64,000 nt of DNA. It comes from Conchocele bisecta. Taxonomy: Eukaryota; Mollusca; Bivalvia; Lucinida; Thyasiridae. Of the stretch, positions 1-11,199 are shown in pieces. Position 1 is the first letter of the stretch. Each line of letters starts with the position of its first letter. Made by a program: the position numbers and the translations under genes. The notes beneath the pieces are model-generated. The model made no database searches. It had not been told where the DNA came from and saw nothing but the letters and a program-made list of their open reading frames with translations. The stretch covers positions 27,904,560-27,968,559 of the forward strand of contig CM055280.1 of assembly GCA_029237695.1 (NCBI GenBank). Reading direction: 5' to 3'.

Positions 1-100
1 GAATATGTGCGATTGTCATACTAGTCGATTTCTCCGATTTTGAGGATGCGGGATGGGTTTATTTATTTTTACATTTTAAAGCTATTTGTAATGTTGACGG

Positions 101-256
101 GATAAATAGAATAGTAGGTTAGTGCCGTGAATGGGAAAAATATCTGGCGCGGCACGGAAACGGGATGTGCTCGGCAGAGCCTCGCCCATCCCGTTTCCCA
201 AGCCTTGCCAAATATTTTTCAGATTCACGGCACTAGCCTACTATTCTCTATTTATA
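101..256. repeat. Palindromic MITE A, copy 1
   Basis: The two arms are near-perfect inverted repeats: the left arm contains TAGTAGGTTAGTGCCGTGAA and the right arm carries its reverse complement, ending in TTCACGGCACTAGCCTACTA. A 23-nt loop lies at 166-188. A second copy lies at 28402-28532 with its loop in the opposite orientation. No coding capacity; the reading frame across it is just palindrome sequence. The transposon family that moved it is unknown to me. Confidence 0.75.
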
Positions 257-586
257 GGGCTACCAGCGTGGGGATTATCTTAGTGATAACGATGCCCTTG
301 TTCTATTACACGTACATGCATAAATGGCAAGTGTTATTCATGTTTCCTGTAAATAATTTGACAGGAAATGAACTTGTGCATTTCGCAAAAAGGGAAATCG
401 ATTATTCCCCACTAAGCATGCAAAGATATATTGAAATTCACTGAATCGTTTCGGAGATATTCAGTTTGGTAGTAGGTCGCATACACTAGCCAAATTACAT
501 GTAGCTATGAAAGGTGAAAACAAATATGAAATTAGAGCGTACATCTAAGTGCGTTGTTCTTTACGAATACATGTACCTGCAAAGCA
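257..586. other. No recognisable gene or repeat
   Basis: AT-rich sequence between two foldback elements. I see no credible reading frame, splice-site pair or repeat match within the window. Confidence 0.5.
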
Positions 587-830
587 GGGGGCCGTTTCAC
601 TAAATTTCCTACGACTAAAATGTTCGTAAGTGCAAAGTTATGATAGTCTGTAATTTTCACATTAACAATGATTTATTGTAAACAATTATTGGATTTACAT
701 TTATTGAGCATAGGCTGCATATGCAGCCTATGCTCAATAAATGTAAAGCCATCAATTGAAATTTACAAACTATTCTAAATCTGCACTTACGAACATTTTA
801 GTCGTACGAAGTTTAGTGAAACGGGCCCCA
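587..830. repeat. Long palindromic MITE B, copy 1
   Basis: This is a foldback element beginning GGGGCCGTTTCACTAAA and ending with the inverted counterpart TTTAGTGAAACGGGCCCC. The centre (694-747) is a perfect 54-bp palindrome around GCATAGGCTGCATATGCAGC. A full copy sits at 9374-9616 and a copy missing half the centre at 25005-25180. Within the arms, ACTAAAATGTTCGTAAGTGC recurs inverted. No protein is encoded, so it is presumably mobilised in trans. Confidence 0.8.
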
Positions 831-837
831 GATTCTC

Positions 838-1245
838 AATGACCTGCAGAGTTCTTCTGGGAAGTATGCCGTATCAAAGGATACTGTTTACAGGCGGGTA
901 AAGACATTTAGAGAAGGGAAGTTAGACCTTAATGACCAGGGTCGATCTGGCAGACCCACAACAGCAGTGACGAGTGAGAACATTGCTGCAGTAAGACACC
1001 TGGTTGGGAAAGACGCTAGATACACGGGTTCCCATATAGCATCTTTCCTTGGTATGTCAACGGAGAGAGTTGCGCTAGATTTGCGCTAGATGGGAGCCCC
1101 ACCTGTTAACCAAGGAGCAAAAAGCAAACCGGGTCAAATGTGCCAGAAAACACGAAGCAAATTTGCAAAATGAAATAACCGTAGCATGTCTGAGCTAATA
1201 ACAGGAGATGAGACATGGATATACTTTTATGAGCCGCAGCGTCGC
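838..1245 (+). pseudogene. Mariner-type (DD34D-like) transposase relic
   Basis: The + strand from about 840 reads as a helix-turn-helix region, including YRRVKTFREGKLDLNDQGRS and SENIAAVRHLVGKDARY. It runs into an in-frame stop near 1088. Beyond that, other frames give a piece containing ELITGDETWIYFYEPQ, which matches the stretch around the first catalytic aspartate in mariner/SETMAR-type transposases. The second half of the catalytic domain is absent. It lies directly against the right end of MITE B, so it may be the remnant of an older mariner element. Recognition is from motif style only. Confidence 0.55.
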
Positions 1246-1439
1246 GTTGACAACAGACAGTGCTCCTCATTCGTTTCTTTATCGGATTTTCAGATGTCTC
1301 GGGATTGATTTCTCTTGAAATCTGTAAATCGGACAACGAAACTCGTGCTCCGCACTCGTTTCTTTATCGGATTTCCAGATGTCACGGGAAATAAATCCGG
1401 TATTTCAAAATGTTAGTTGAATAAACTCTATGTAATATA

Positions 1440-1950
1440 TGTATGCCCCCTATTCGATAGCGAGGGGGATATTGCGTTGCTCTTGAGATTCCATACGTCC
1501 GTCCGTGTACATTTACATTGAAAAGTCGAAAAGTCATTCATGTAATATTTTCAATAAAATCTTGAAGGATTGCTTTAATATTTGGATAATCAATTTTTCT
1601 GAACATGTGTAACGCACTCGCACCACCAATCTGACGACCTTGACCTTTGTGACCTTCGAAATGGTGCTGAAACGCATAGCCATTTTCTTACGTCGAAAAT
1701 GTTGTAAGAGTTTCTCCATCATGTAATATCTATAATATTTCTTGAAGGATTGCTTTAATATTTGGAATGCTCATTCACCTGTACAAGAGTGAAGCAATCA
1801 AACCATCAGTGACATGACATTTGACCTTTGTGGCCTTCAAAATGGTGATGGAGCACTTACTAATATACATTTTCTTACGTCAAAAAGTTGGTAAGACTTC
1901 CTCAAATATCTTTGAAATTATGTTTCCAGACAATTGCCGGGACCTCCCAC
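1440..1950. repeat. Truncated core-repeat element
   Basis: The left end resembles the 'ATGCCCCC..GAGGGGG' hairpin ends of bivalve core-repeat elements (1442-1472) and is followed by a 'cgtccgtccgtg' stretch. After it are two full copies and a partial one of a roughly 180-bp unit (about 1539, 1720 and 1885) containing CTTGAAGGATTGCTTTAATA and 'gaccttgacctttgtgaccttc'. No matching right end was found, so this copy appears truncated. Not coding. Confidence 0.5.
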
Positions 1951-2295
1951 AAGATCACGTGGTTACAACAACAACAACTACTACTGCTGATTCCAGAAGC
2001 GCATCCGATTCAAAGTACGTATTCTTTTATTTTGTCCTTATTAAGTAACGGATTTTTATGAAATATGGCGCATCAAACGCAACTTGTTAAGCTGCATTTT
2101 GGTGGTCTCTGTATTTTGGCCCAAACTTCTGTTGTCTTTGCGAAGAATCGATTTCCGTGTCGGTAGAAAGCGGCATACGTATGTGTCGAATTCCCAGGAC
2201 CACCAAATGCAGCTCATGAAGACGAGCTTTCTGATATGTTTTGTCTTGGTGCATTCTATTGGACTAAAATATGTTTGCGTTGCATGAGGATTCGT
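1951..2295. repeat. Dispersed repeat D, copy 1 (inverted partner at 6604-6925)
   Basis: Contains GATCACGTGGTTACAACAAC, an 'attccagaagcgcatc' stretch and a 'gcagctcatgaagacg' stretch. All recur in reverse-complement order at 6604-6925, making a widely spaced inverted pair. Each copy has internal inverted symmetry around the 'tttgcgaagaatcgat' segment, as in a foldback MITE. No coding function is supported. Confidence 0.6.
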
Positions 2296-2360
2296 TTCCA
2301 GACAATTACCAGCATGACCAGTCTGAATGTCACAGGACCTGGGCAGGTGGTAAATATATA

Positions 2361-3744
2361 CTGAAAGGATAAAGAAACGCAGGGCAAACATTTCAGGTGA
2401 TTTAAAGTGATGTGCTTGCTGTTATATACAATATTTTATATGAGTATTAAAAAAAACATCTTTAGTCAACACATTACCAAAATTGTGAAATCTACTGTTT
2501 TGTCAGTATCTCGTATGACCCCCTCGCGCATCTGTCACAGCCCTGATTCTCTTGTGCATGGAATTCATCAGTGCATTTATCCTTCTTATTGGGATATTGT
2601 TCCACTCTTCCAACAATGCAGTCCTTAGTTGGTCGAGATTAGAAGGGGTATTCCGACACCCCCTTATCCTCCTGTCAAGTTCGTCCCACAGATGTTCGAT
2701 TGGGGACAAATCGGGACTGTACGCTGGCCAGTCGAGTGGGTTAATGTTATGGTCAGCGAGAAAGTCTCGACAAACTCTGGCTACATGGGGCCGGGCATTA
2801 TCATGCTGGAAAATTAGTTGACGCTGTTGCACAAATGGAACAACAACCGGGCGGAGGATTTCATCCCTATATCTTACGGTGGTTAAATTCCCGGCTAACA
2901 CAATCAACGGTGACTTTACCCCGTGAGATATCCCTCCCCAGACCATAACCGAGACACCACCAAACCTATCCCTCTCAAGAACGCAAGCGTCGGCGAAGCG
3001 TTCCCCACGACGTCGGTATACACGACGTCGACCGTCCGGACGAAAAAGAGTGAACCGGGACTCATCTGTGAAAAAGACTTGTCTCCATTGCCTCATTGAA
3101 AATCGTCTGGGAGCATGTGCCGCCAACCAAGCCATACGACGCGCGCGACGTGCACGAGTGAGAGGCAGACCAACGTAGGGACGACGTGACGAGCTCGCAG
3201 ACCAATCTCGCGCAATCGATTTCTTACAGTTTTGGGGTGAATGTGGCGATTATGATTGCCTACCGTGTTAATAGCGGTTTCAGTGGCAGTAACGTGGCGA
3301 TAACGTAGGTGGGCGAGACGAATATCCCTGTCTTGACGTCGCGACGTTACACGCGGACGTCCCGATCTCGGTCGGTCGGAAACCCTTCCGGTCTCTCTGA
3401 GACGACGGACAAGACGTTCTATGGTGGAAACATTCACACCGAACTGCATAGCAACCTGTTGTTGCGTTTTACCTTGCATTAGCAATGCAATAGCCTGACC
3501 CCTCTGAACTTCCGTCAGACGTACCATGATTGTGAGAGCTATAAATTCAGTGTAAATAGAGGAAAACGATGCTTTTTATCACTGTCTCTATGTGGTACGG
3601 TGCATTACACAGTTGAGTAACTTTAGGCACCGGTTTGGGTGCACAGTGACCAAGATAGTCGCCTGACCGGTTTTCATAATTTTAGGCCAAGCATTTAAAT
3701 AAGTATTGCGTATATTGTTACCATGCGTTTCTTTATCCTTTCAG
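2361..3744 (-). mobile_element. Tc1/mariner transposon with perfect TIRs and TA target duplication
   Basis: The ends are perfect 21-bp inverted repeats: CTGAAAGGATAAAGAAACGCA at 2361-2381, with its exact reverse complement at 3724-3744. Both are flanked by TA (2359-2360 and 3745-3746), the target duplication expected of Tc1/mariner elements. The length of about 1.38 kb with a single minus-strand transposase gene is normal for the group. Identical ends suggest a fairly recent insertion. The transposase carries a frame change, so this copy is probably no longer self-mobilising. Confidence 0.9.
2503..3527 (-). pseudogene. Tc1-family DD34E transposase, one frameshift
   Basis: This would cut and reinsert the surrounding element at TA dinucleotides. 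The N-terminal part (3527 to about 3175) is a paired helix-turn-helix DNA-binding region containing GKTQQQVAMQFGVNVSTIER. The C-terminal part (to 2503) is the catalytic domain, with the first Asp in VFFTDESRF, the second in FQHDNARPH, and the Glu in SPIEHLWDEL. Exactly 34 residues separate the last two, which is the Tc1 signature. The halves are in different frames, with the change near 3170-3180. The start is the ATG at 3527, shortly inside the right end. Total length fits the roughly 340-aa family norm. An assembly indel rather than true decay could explain the single break. Confidence 0.88.
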
Positions 3745-3899
3745 TATAAGTTAATATTTAACTCATGTGTGCATGTACTATTGCAGAAAAGCTCATCGAT
3801 AATAAAGCAATTCTGTAAATAATGATAAATTAAATGTATTTTACGAGTCAATTTAATTCCGTGTTCGGCTACTATTCGACATGTTGTTGTTGATGTTCA

Positions 3900-4665
3900 T
3901 ACCTCCAGTAGGATATGATTCTCATGCATTATCAAAACATGTTATTGTAGAGGAACATAGGAATTAAGAAAGAAGCAGCCTACACAATTTCAGCAGTCAG
4001 ATATACCAGTGTTAGTGGTGACAGAGATAGCAACCATGAAGCAGGTCAGTATAGAGAGGATCTTACACACGTTATGATTTAATATATTTATTAAACAAAT
4101 TGACTGATTTCATAAGAACTTGTGGCCAATTTTTTTATGAATTAGTCAATGAGCTAATAATAAATAAATATCAACATAAATGTACGATTCTATTTATTAC
4201 ATAAGTATAGCGTCATACATTGCAGCACCTAATGTGTTTTCTGTAGAGGTCTCATTTTCATTTGACATGATTCGCATGTAGTGTCAAAACATGTTATTGT
4301 AGAGGAATACAGGAAATGAGAAAGAATATTGACAGCCTACAGACTGTCAGCAGGCAGATGCACCAGTGTCGGTGGGGACAGAGGTGGTTACCGAGCAACC
4401 ATAACAAGGTCGGTATAAAGAGAAGATCTTATATGAGTGATGATTTAATATACTTACTAAACAAGTTTACTGATTTCATTAGAAACGAGGCCTCATGAAA
4501 TCAGCGAACAAGTTGAGTAAAAATAATTTTAAGTAAACATAAATGTAAATTATGTTTATTACGTAAGCATAGCATCATGCATTGAAGCTGTACTGAACAC
4601 CTAATGTGTTTGCTGTAGTGATCTCATTTTCATTTGACATGATTCGCATGCAGTGTCAAAACATG
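3900..4665. repeat. Tandem repeat E, about 369-bp period
   Basis: A unit containing AAAACATGTTATTGTAGAGG followed by 'cagcctacacaatttcagcag' starts near 3934 and again near 4285; the lead-in 'tctcattttcatttgacatg' recurs at about 4251 and 4620. The third unit is interrupted at 4665/4666 by a core-repeat element and resumes after 5360. No gene is seen. Confidence 0.65.
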
Positions 4666-5360
4666 TCCGTGCGTCCGTGCGTCCGTAAACTTAACATCAG
4701 AGAAATATTGTTATAACTTCTATTTCCTTCATCTAAAATGCTTCATATTTCACACATGTATTCCTGTAAGGCTCTACTAGCATGCTGTGCCAAATCCACG
4801 ACCGTTCAACCCCCGCTGATCCCAAGGTCAAGGTCAAATACTTAGTCTCTTTACAAAACTTAACATCACATAAATATTGTTATAACTTCTATTTCCTTCA
4901 TCTAACATGCTTAATATTTCACACATGCATTCCTGTAAGGCTCTACTACCATGCTGTGCCAAATCAACGACCGTCCAACCCCGGCTGATCCCAATGTAAA
5001 GGTCAACTACATGGGTCTCTTTACAAAACTTAACATCAGAGAAATATGTTATAACTTCATCTAAAATGCTTAATATTTCATGCATGCATTCCTCTAAGGC
5101 TCTACTGTCATGCTGTGACATAACCCCGCTGATCCCAATGTCAAGATCACATACTTAGTCCCTTTACAAAACTTAACATCAGAGAAATCGGTTATAACTT
5201 CTATTTCCTTGCTCGGATCTGCCTCACATTCACGTTCGTGCTGCCCCCGCGCTAACAGAGTCAATGTCACAAGCCCACACTTGGACAATTTTATATATAT
5301 AGGGGTACCTGGGCCCACGCGGTGGGTATTCCGTAAGCCTCGCTTACTGACCAATATAGT
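4666..5360. mobile_element. Core-repeat ('pearl'-like) element P, copy 1, inserted in repeat E
   Basis: About three copies of a roughly 170-bp core (ACTTAACATCAGAGAAATAT, 'ttataacttctatttccttc', 'cattcctgtaaggctctact') sit between a short 'cgtccgtgcgtccgtaaa' left part and a right end containing GGGTACCTGGGCCCACGCGG and 'attccgtaagcctcgcttactgacca'. The same left-core-right order occurs at 7455-8730. This copy splits a unit of the surrounding tandem repeat, so it is an insertion. Known bivalve pearl elements have this layout; membership is inferred from architecture only. Confidence 0.65.
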
Positions 5361-5700
5361 TGTAGATGAATAGAGGAAATGAGAAACAAATCGGCAGCCT
5401 ACAGAATTTCAGCAGGCAGATGTGCAAGTGTTACTTGGGACAGAGATAGTTGCCCAGCAACCATGAAACAGGTCAGTATACATTGTATAGAGAGGATCTT
5501 ACCAGAGTGATGATTTAACATATGTATTAAACAAGTTTACTGATTTCATAAGAAACTGTGGCCAAGTTTCTTATAAAATGAGTCAATAATTTCGATAAAT
5601 ATAATTTTAAGTCAATATAAATGTAATATTTATTAATTGCGTAAGTACAACAACATGCATTGTAGCTAATCACCTAATGTGTTTCGTGACTTAGTACAAG
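5361..5700. repeat. Continuation of tandem repeat E after the insertion
   Basis: The sequence resumes with 'agaggaaatgagaaacaaat' and the 'cagcctacagaatttcagcagg' stretch, matching the units at 3934 and 4285. It continues through the 'acaagtttactgatttcata' segment shared by all three units. Not coding. Confidence 0.6.
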
Positions 5701-5929
5701 TGTATCATGATTTTAATACACTGTGTTATTACATGACAACATCACTTTGTCTGCAATGGTATGTTAACATGCTGATGTTTGTTCTACTACATGTTAATGA
5801 TATGTTGTGTTGTTTGTTATTCCATGCAGATGCTTGTAAATATTTTAATCCTGATTAATATATGGCCCTAACTATACCTGTAGTCTATGTACTATATAAT
5901 GTAATTATATACCTATATGTCCTATAAAT

Positions 5930-6303
5930 AATATATATATATATATATATTACATGTATATAATATACCGGTATAGTATATCACCCAGATATGTATATAC
6001 ATGTATTGTATACAGTAAAACATGTATAGATTTATAATTGTGCATGTATACAATATACCGGTATAGTATATCACCCAGATATGTATATATTATATACAGT
6101 AAAACATGTATAGATTTATTATTGTGCATGTATACAATATACTGGTATAGTATATCACCCAGATATGTATATATTATATACAGTAAAACATGTATAGATT
6201 TATTATTGTGCATGTATACAATATACCGGTATAGTATATCACCCAGATATGTATATATTGTATACAGTAAAACATGTATAGATTTATTATTGTGCATGCT
6301 TCA
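5930..6303. repeat. 84-bp minisatellite, about four copies
   Basis: The unit holding TGCATGTATACAATATACCG and 'tatatcacccagatatgt' repeats at 6041, 6125, 6209 and 6293 (exactly 84 bp apart), with a slightly different leading unit near 5955 after a TA microsatellite. Because 84 is divisible by three, long reading frames appear on both strands. They are artefacts of the period and not genes. Confidence 0.9.
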
Positions 6304-6603
6304 CGTTGTCCTAGTTTCAATGTCAGACAGGTAATTTACAGGTGGAGTCACACACTGAAATGTACATGCACAATAATGCTTGGGTACATAGTATGTAAAA
6401 GGAAAACATTTAATCACAAATAGTGCAGATCCTGAGGAGACGGCTCAATAGGAGTCGGCGCATCTCGATATAAACCGTTTGCAAAATGCAATGTGTTAGG
6501 TTAACGCTCGGTGTTAACTCTTACAGAGCTGAATTAAATTTTGTCGCCTGCTGTTTCTTTAATTTTCATTATTTTACATTACAAACATGGTTGGACAACA
6601 CTT
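6304..6603. other. No recognisable gene
   Basis: Intergenic or intronic sequence between a minisatellite and dispersed repeat D. No credible frame or motif was found. Confidence 0.4.
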
Positions 6604-6925
6604 TAGAATCATTTCCAAAGGAAATAATTATAAGGTGTTGTCAAAACATGTTTTCGTGAGCTGCGTTTGGTGGTCCAGGGAGTTTGGCACAGAATTATGT
6701 CGTTTTTTGCGAAGAATCTATGTTCGTGTCGGAGACGCGGAACTCGATTCTTGGGCGAAAATACAGAGACGACCAAATGCAGCTGAGCAAGACGCGTTTG
6801 ATGCGCCATATTTCATCAAAACCCGTTACGTAATAAGGACAATATAAAAGAATGCGTACTTTGAATCAGATGGATTCTGGAAATGTCAGTACTTGTTGTT
6901 GTTGTTAGTACCACGTGATCATACA
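6604..6925. repeat. Dispersed repeat D, copy 2 (inverted relative to 1951-2295)
   Basis: Reverse-complement counterpart of the copy at 1951-2295. It shares the 'tgatgcgccatatttcat' block, the 'tgcgtactttgaatcagatgg' block and the GTTGTTGTTAGTACCACGTG end. Central sequence differs between copies. Short frames across it are not conserved. Confidence 0.6.
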
Positions 6926-7450
6926 TCTTGTATATTGTATCGTGAAGGATGTGTACTGCCCAGTCGGTCGTCGTTAATGATTCCGGTCAGTTTATATTCA
7001 GTTTTATATCACAAAAAAACACGATATCGGAGACGTGTTGCTAGTCGCATGCAATTGTATGTACATGTATTATAAATAAATACACACTATGTATGATCTT
7101 ACAAGTCTGTATGATCTTATTGCAAAAATAATGCAGACCCATTTGCTGTTCAAACAGTGAAAAGTCGCAATTATTTTGAATGCCTAAGACATCATGATCT
7201 GAGATACGCTGCCTGTCATATCTACTCATTTTCTTGTTGAACCTACAATATTCTAACTAAATTGTGTCATCTACTGTCATTTAATTTTTGTTTTTCTATA
7301 CAAAAACATGTTTCCACGGCCTATCTGTGTCATTTCCCTTTATCATGTTTATATGGGATGATCTTATACGCTGAAAAAATGTCTTTGTCAAGTAAATAAA
7401 AATGTTGATATACATAACAGAAAACAATATGTGTGCGGGTCATTTCTAGT
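6926..7450. other. No recognisable gene or repeat
   Basis: AT-rich sequence with no credible reading frame or internal repetition that I can detect. Confidence 0.4.
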
Positions 7451-7454
7451 TTCA

Positions 7455-8730
7455 TATTTATACCCCCCGCAAAGAGTTGTGGGGGGGGGGGGGGGTATAC
7501 GTCCGACCGCGCGTCCGTAAACTTAACATCAGAGAAATATTGTTATAACTTCTATTTCCTTCATCTAAAATACTTAATATTTCACACATGCATTCCTGTA
7601 AGGCTCTACTACCATGCTGTGCCAAATCTACGACCGTCCAACCCCGGCTGATCCCAATGTCAAGGTCAAATAGTTAGTCTCTTTACAAAACTTAACATGG
7701 GAGAAATATTGTTATAACTTCTATTTCCTTCATCTAAAATGCTTAATATTGCACACATGCATTCCCTGTAAGGCTCTACTACCATACTGTGCCAAATCCA
7801 CGACCGTCCAACTCCCGCTGATCCCAATGTCAAGGTAAAATACTTGGTCTCTTTACAAAACTTAACACCCGAGAAATATTGTTATAACTTCTATTTCCTT
7901 CATCTAACATGCTTACTATTTCACACATGCATTCCTGTAAGGCTCTACTACCATGCTGTGCCAAATGCACGACCGTCCAACCCCGGCTGATCCCAATGTC
8001 AAGGTCAAATACTTAGTCTCTTTACAACACTTAACATGGGAGAAATATTGTTATAACTTCTATTTCCTTCATCTAAAATGCTTAATATTTCACACATGCA
8101 TTCCTGTAAGGCTCTACTACCATGCTGTGCCAAATGCACGACCGTCCAGCCCCCACTCATCCAAAGGTCAAGGTCAAATACTTAATAAGTTTTAACTTCT
8201 ATTTCCTTGATTGAAAATTCTTAATATTTTACTTGTGCATTCCTCTAAGGTTGTACTATCATGCTGTGACAAATCTACAACCGTCCAACCCCCGCTGATC
8301 CCAAGGTCAATGCCGCATACTTAGTCTCTTTACAAAACTTAACATCAGAGAAATATGTTATAACTTCTATTTCTTTCATCGAAAATTATTAATATTTCAT
8401 GCATGCATTCCTCTAAGGCTCTACTATTATGCTGTGACAAATTTCCGCTGATCAAGCTCACATACTTACCGGTAGTCTCTTTACAAAACTTAACATCAGA
8501 CAAATCGGTTATAACTTCTATTTCCTTGCTCGGATCTGCTTCACATTTCACACACGCATTGCTCCAATGGACCTCTACCACCCTGTGACAAATTCACGTT
8601 CATGCCGCTCCCGCTAAGCCCAGAGTCAAGGTCACAAGCCCCACACTTGGACATTTTTACATATTTTAGGGGTACCTGGGCCCACGCGGGGGGTATTCCG
8701 TAAGCCTCGCTTACTGACCAATCTAGTTCA
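7455..8730. mobile_element. Core-repeat ('pearl'-like) element P, copy 2
   Basis: It starts with TATACCCCCCGCAAAGAG and a G run. Six or so copies of the roughly 170-bp core (first at about 7515) follow. It ends with GGGTACCTGGGCCCACGCGG and GGGGGGTATTCC. The ATACCCCCCGC left end and GCGGGGGGTAT right end form a short terminal inverted repeat. Core copies near the right end are more diverged and carry a different sub-motif, CTCGGATCTGCTTCACATTT, which is also the core of the element at 10056-10989. The elements may therefore have exchanged cores. Not coding. Confidence 0.65.
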
Positions 8731-8818
8731 AGTCTGTTCTTAACTCTTAAAATTACTGAACTTTTGTCATCTGTTGTTCATTTTATACTTAATTTATCCT
8801 GATGAGAATATGTGTTGA

Positions 8819-8863
8819 CAGCACATGAGAATCGTTTCCATTGGAGACGGTTCTCATGTGCTG
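8819..8863. repeat. 45-bp imperfect palindrome
   Basis: CAGCACATGAGAA at the left end is mirrored by TTCTCATGTGCTG at the right end, with a partly paired centre. It stands alone beside a hAT-like MITE and could be the core of a small foldback element. Confidence 0.7.
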
Positions 8864-8876
8864 CTAAATAAGGTAT

Positions 8877-9105
8877 CAGGGGCGGATCCATAATTTGCGG
8901 AACGGGGGGGGGTTTCTAGCTGCGAAGGTAACTCTTGCAATCTACTTGCAAGAGTTACCGTTCGCAACTAGGGGGTTGTCCTATTTTAGAGCTCTTCGAA
9001 ATGCAATTTCCTTTGTTGTACGGCATTTAAATTCAGGTTGTAAACTGTGATCTATGTAAACTCCGTGGTTGCAACCCCGGACACCCCCCTCTAGATCCGC
9101 CCTTG
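8877..9105. mobile_element. Short hAT-like MITE
   Basis: The ends are inverted: CAGGGGCGGATCCA on the left and the complement of CAAGGGCGGATCTAG on the right, followed inward by G/C-rich runs, as in non-autonomous hAT elements of invertebrates. An internal perfect hairpin (GGTAACTCTTGCAA with its complement) lies near 8926-8958. No clear 8-bp target duplication was seen, so the exact boundaries are uncertain. Confidence 0.6.
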
Positions 9106-9194
9106 GGTCTTGTTAAGAAATAATACAAATATTGCAAAAGGAGTAGACTGAATTTTACGTGCTAATGCTGAAATTTCATTTACTTCGTAACTAG

Positions 9195-9300
9195 GAGATT
9201 GTCTCGGTTACTATGGTAACAGAAGGACGGACTATGATTGGACTAATCAATGTTTCCATGGAGACAAGATCAGAGATGCCAGTCTACTGAATTGTAAGTA
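9195..9300 (+). other. Exon-like segment, diverged duplicate of 11200-11293
   Basis: The segment around GGTTACTATGGTAAC..ACTGAATTGTAAGTA is repeated about 2 kb downstream with many differences. Both copies end in the same open frame (RDASLLNCK here, RDADLLNCK at 11,290) with a splice-donor-like AATT/GTAAGTA. The local translation includes GYYGNRRTDYDWTNQC. This could be an exon duplicated in tandem or an old dispersed repeat; no family was recognised. Confidence 0.3.
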
Positions 9301-9373
9301 ACGAACATTCTGTGTTTCTCACAACTGAAATTTGTGGCTATATTCATTATTAGAGCCACGCTAAGAACCAGCC

Positions 9374-9616
9374 TGGGGCCGTTTCACTAAAATTCGCACG
9401 ACTAAAATGTTCGTAAGTGCAAAATTATAATAGTCAGTAAAATTCACTTTAACAATGTTTTCTTGTAAACAATTATCGGATTTACATTTATTGAGCATAG
9501 GCTGCATATGCAGCCTATGCTCAATAATTGTAAATACATCAATTGAAATTTCAAGACGATTCTAAATTTGCACTTACGAACATTTTAGTCGTAAGAAGTT
9601 TAGTGAAACGGCCCCC
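9374..9616. repeat. Palindromic MITE B, copy 2
   Basis: It is nearly identical to 587-830 over the whole length, including the central TAGGCTGCATATGCAGCCTA palindrome and inverted GGGGCCGTTTCAC ends. The high identity between copies suggests recent activity. Confidence 0.8.
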
Positions 9617-10055
9617 AGTGGAGTCCTAATAGTTTTCACTAGGTCCGCCTTGAGGTCTGCTTATTGAAGTCGATGACATAACGAATGAGACTGATATACA
9701 GTGAACAACGTCATTGTTAATGTACCCAGTAAGGATATGTTAGTTTTATGACATGAAAATGTCACCATAACAATGTCTGGATGTCTTCAATTATGTTTGA
9801 ACGATACATAGTGATCACAATGGTATTCGTGTGTATGTGTCTGCGTGTGCAACTAGCAGAAATATACGTTAACGCTTTTAAATTAATGATAGTAATTTTA
9901 TCTCTGCAACTATCAGTTGGATTGACTTGAGACATCATATGCTTGTTTACTATCATCCATAAATTCAACCTACGGCCCAACCATTTGACAAACAATTAGG
10001 ATGTTTTTGGTATTGCGCTGTCTGTGCGTCCAATCACTTTGCATTAATGTTGTTT
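9617..10055. other. No recognisable gene
   Basis: Intergenic or intronic sequence. Short frames on either strand show no domain-like content. Confidence 0.4.
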
Positions 10056-10989
10056 ATGCCCCCGCCACCGAATGGTGAGGGGGGCATATAGTGTTACCGG
10101 CGTCCGTACGTACGTACGTCCTGAAACCTTAACGCTGGGTAAATGGCTTATAATTTATGTTTCCTTCCTCGGATCTGCTTCACATTTCACACACGCATTG
10201 CTCCAATGGTCCTCTACCGCCCTGTGACAAATCCACATTCAAATATGCCTTGTTTTCTTTGGCTGCCAGCGGGGGCATTCGTGTGCCGACAGGCGACATT
10301 TCTAGTTTAAAGTATTTCAACAATGTTCTACATTATAGATTAGACAATTCTGCCACCCGTCTGTATATATATTTGTGTTTATACATCTGTCCACGGCATT
10401 GATTTCTGATTGCATATGCGTCACTGGCACGGAGAGGACCTTGCAGCATTTGTAAGGCGAATATGTGTACCTTTATCATCATTCACCATCCAAATCCACA
10501 TTCGTCCCGGCCCCGCTAAGCCCAGGGTCAAGGTCACAGACTTTGTGCGTTCGAAACCTTAACGCTGGGTAAATGGCTTATAATTTCTGTTTCCTTGCTC
10601 GGATCTGCTTCACATTTCACACACGCATTGCTCCAATGGTCCTGTCCCACCCTGTGACAAATCCACATTCGTCCCGCCCCCGCTAAGCCCAGGGTCAAGG
10701 TCACAGACTTGATGCTTTCGAAACCTTAACGCTCGGGTAAATGGCTTATAATTTCTGTTTCCTTACTCGGATCTGCTTCACATTTCACACACGCATTGCT
10801 CCAATGGTCCTCTACCGCCCTGTGACAAATCCACATTCGTCCCGTCCCCGCTAAGCCCAGGGTCAAGGTCACAGACTTGGTGCGTTCAAAACCTTAACAC
10901 TCGGGTAAATGGCTTATAATCAAATATGCATCGTTTTCTTTGGCTGCCAGCGAGGGCATTCGTGTGCCGACAGGCCACATTTCTAGTTT
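10056..10989. mobile_element. Core-repeat element Q, with a right-end module appearing twice
   Basis: The left end is ATGCCCCCGCCACCGAATGG with its inverted GGTGAGGGGGGCAT, then 'cgtccgtacgtacgtacgt'. The core of about 175 bp (CTCGGATCTGCTTCACATTT, 'cacacacgcattgctccaatgg') recurs at about 10170, 10610 and 10770. The right-end module, GGCTGCCAGCGGGGGCATTC plus 'gtgccgacaggc' and 'cacatttctagttt', occurs at about 10258-10306 and again at about 10938-10989. Roughly 180 bp of unrelated sequence (10307-10490) lies between the first right end and the resumption of the core. This looks like one copy interrupted by, or recombined with, another. Confidence 0.6.
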
Positions 10990-11199
10990 CTATATATGTT
11001 GTCTCCGTTTAAATTGAAACTTGTTAATCTTGTTTATCGCCATTAATATTTTCTTTATATAGCCAAATCATGTGGATCACCTGCCCAAGGTCAAACTATA
11101 ATGACGTGGAAATTCGCGTTAAACTTGGGTGCCAATTTAGATTCAAACATGTTACGGGTTAATGCAGAACTTTCAATGATGTAGGTGCGTAGAAATGGT

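Noticed and set aside
127..444. 105-residue frame near the window start
   Set aside because: Its first third is the palindromic MITE A and the rest shows no domain.
5950..6334. Long open frames on both strands with repeated peptides
   Set aside because: They arise because the 84-bp minisatellite unit is a multiple of three; no start context, codon bias or domain.
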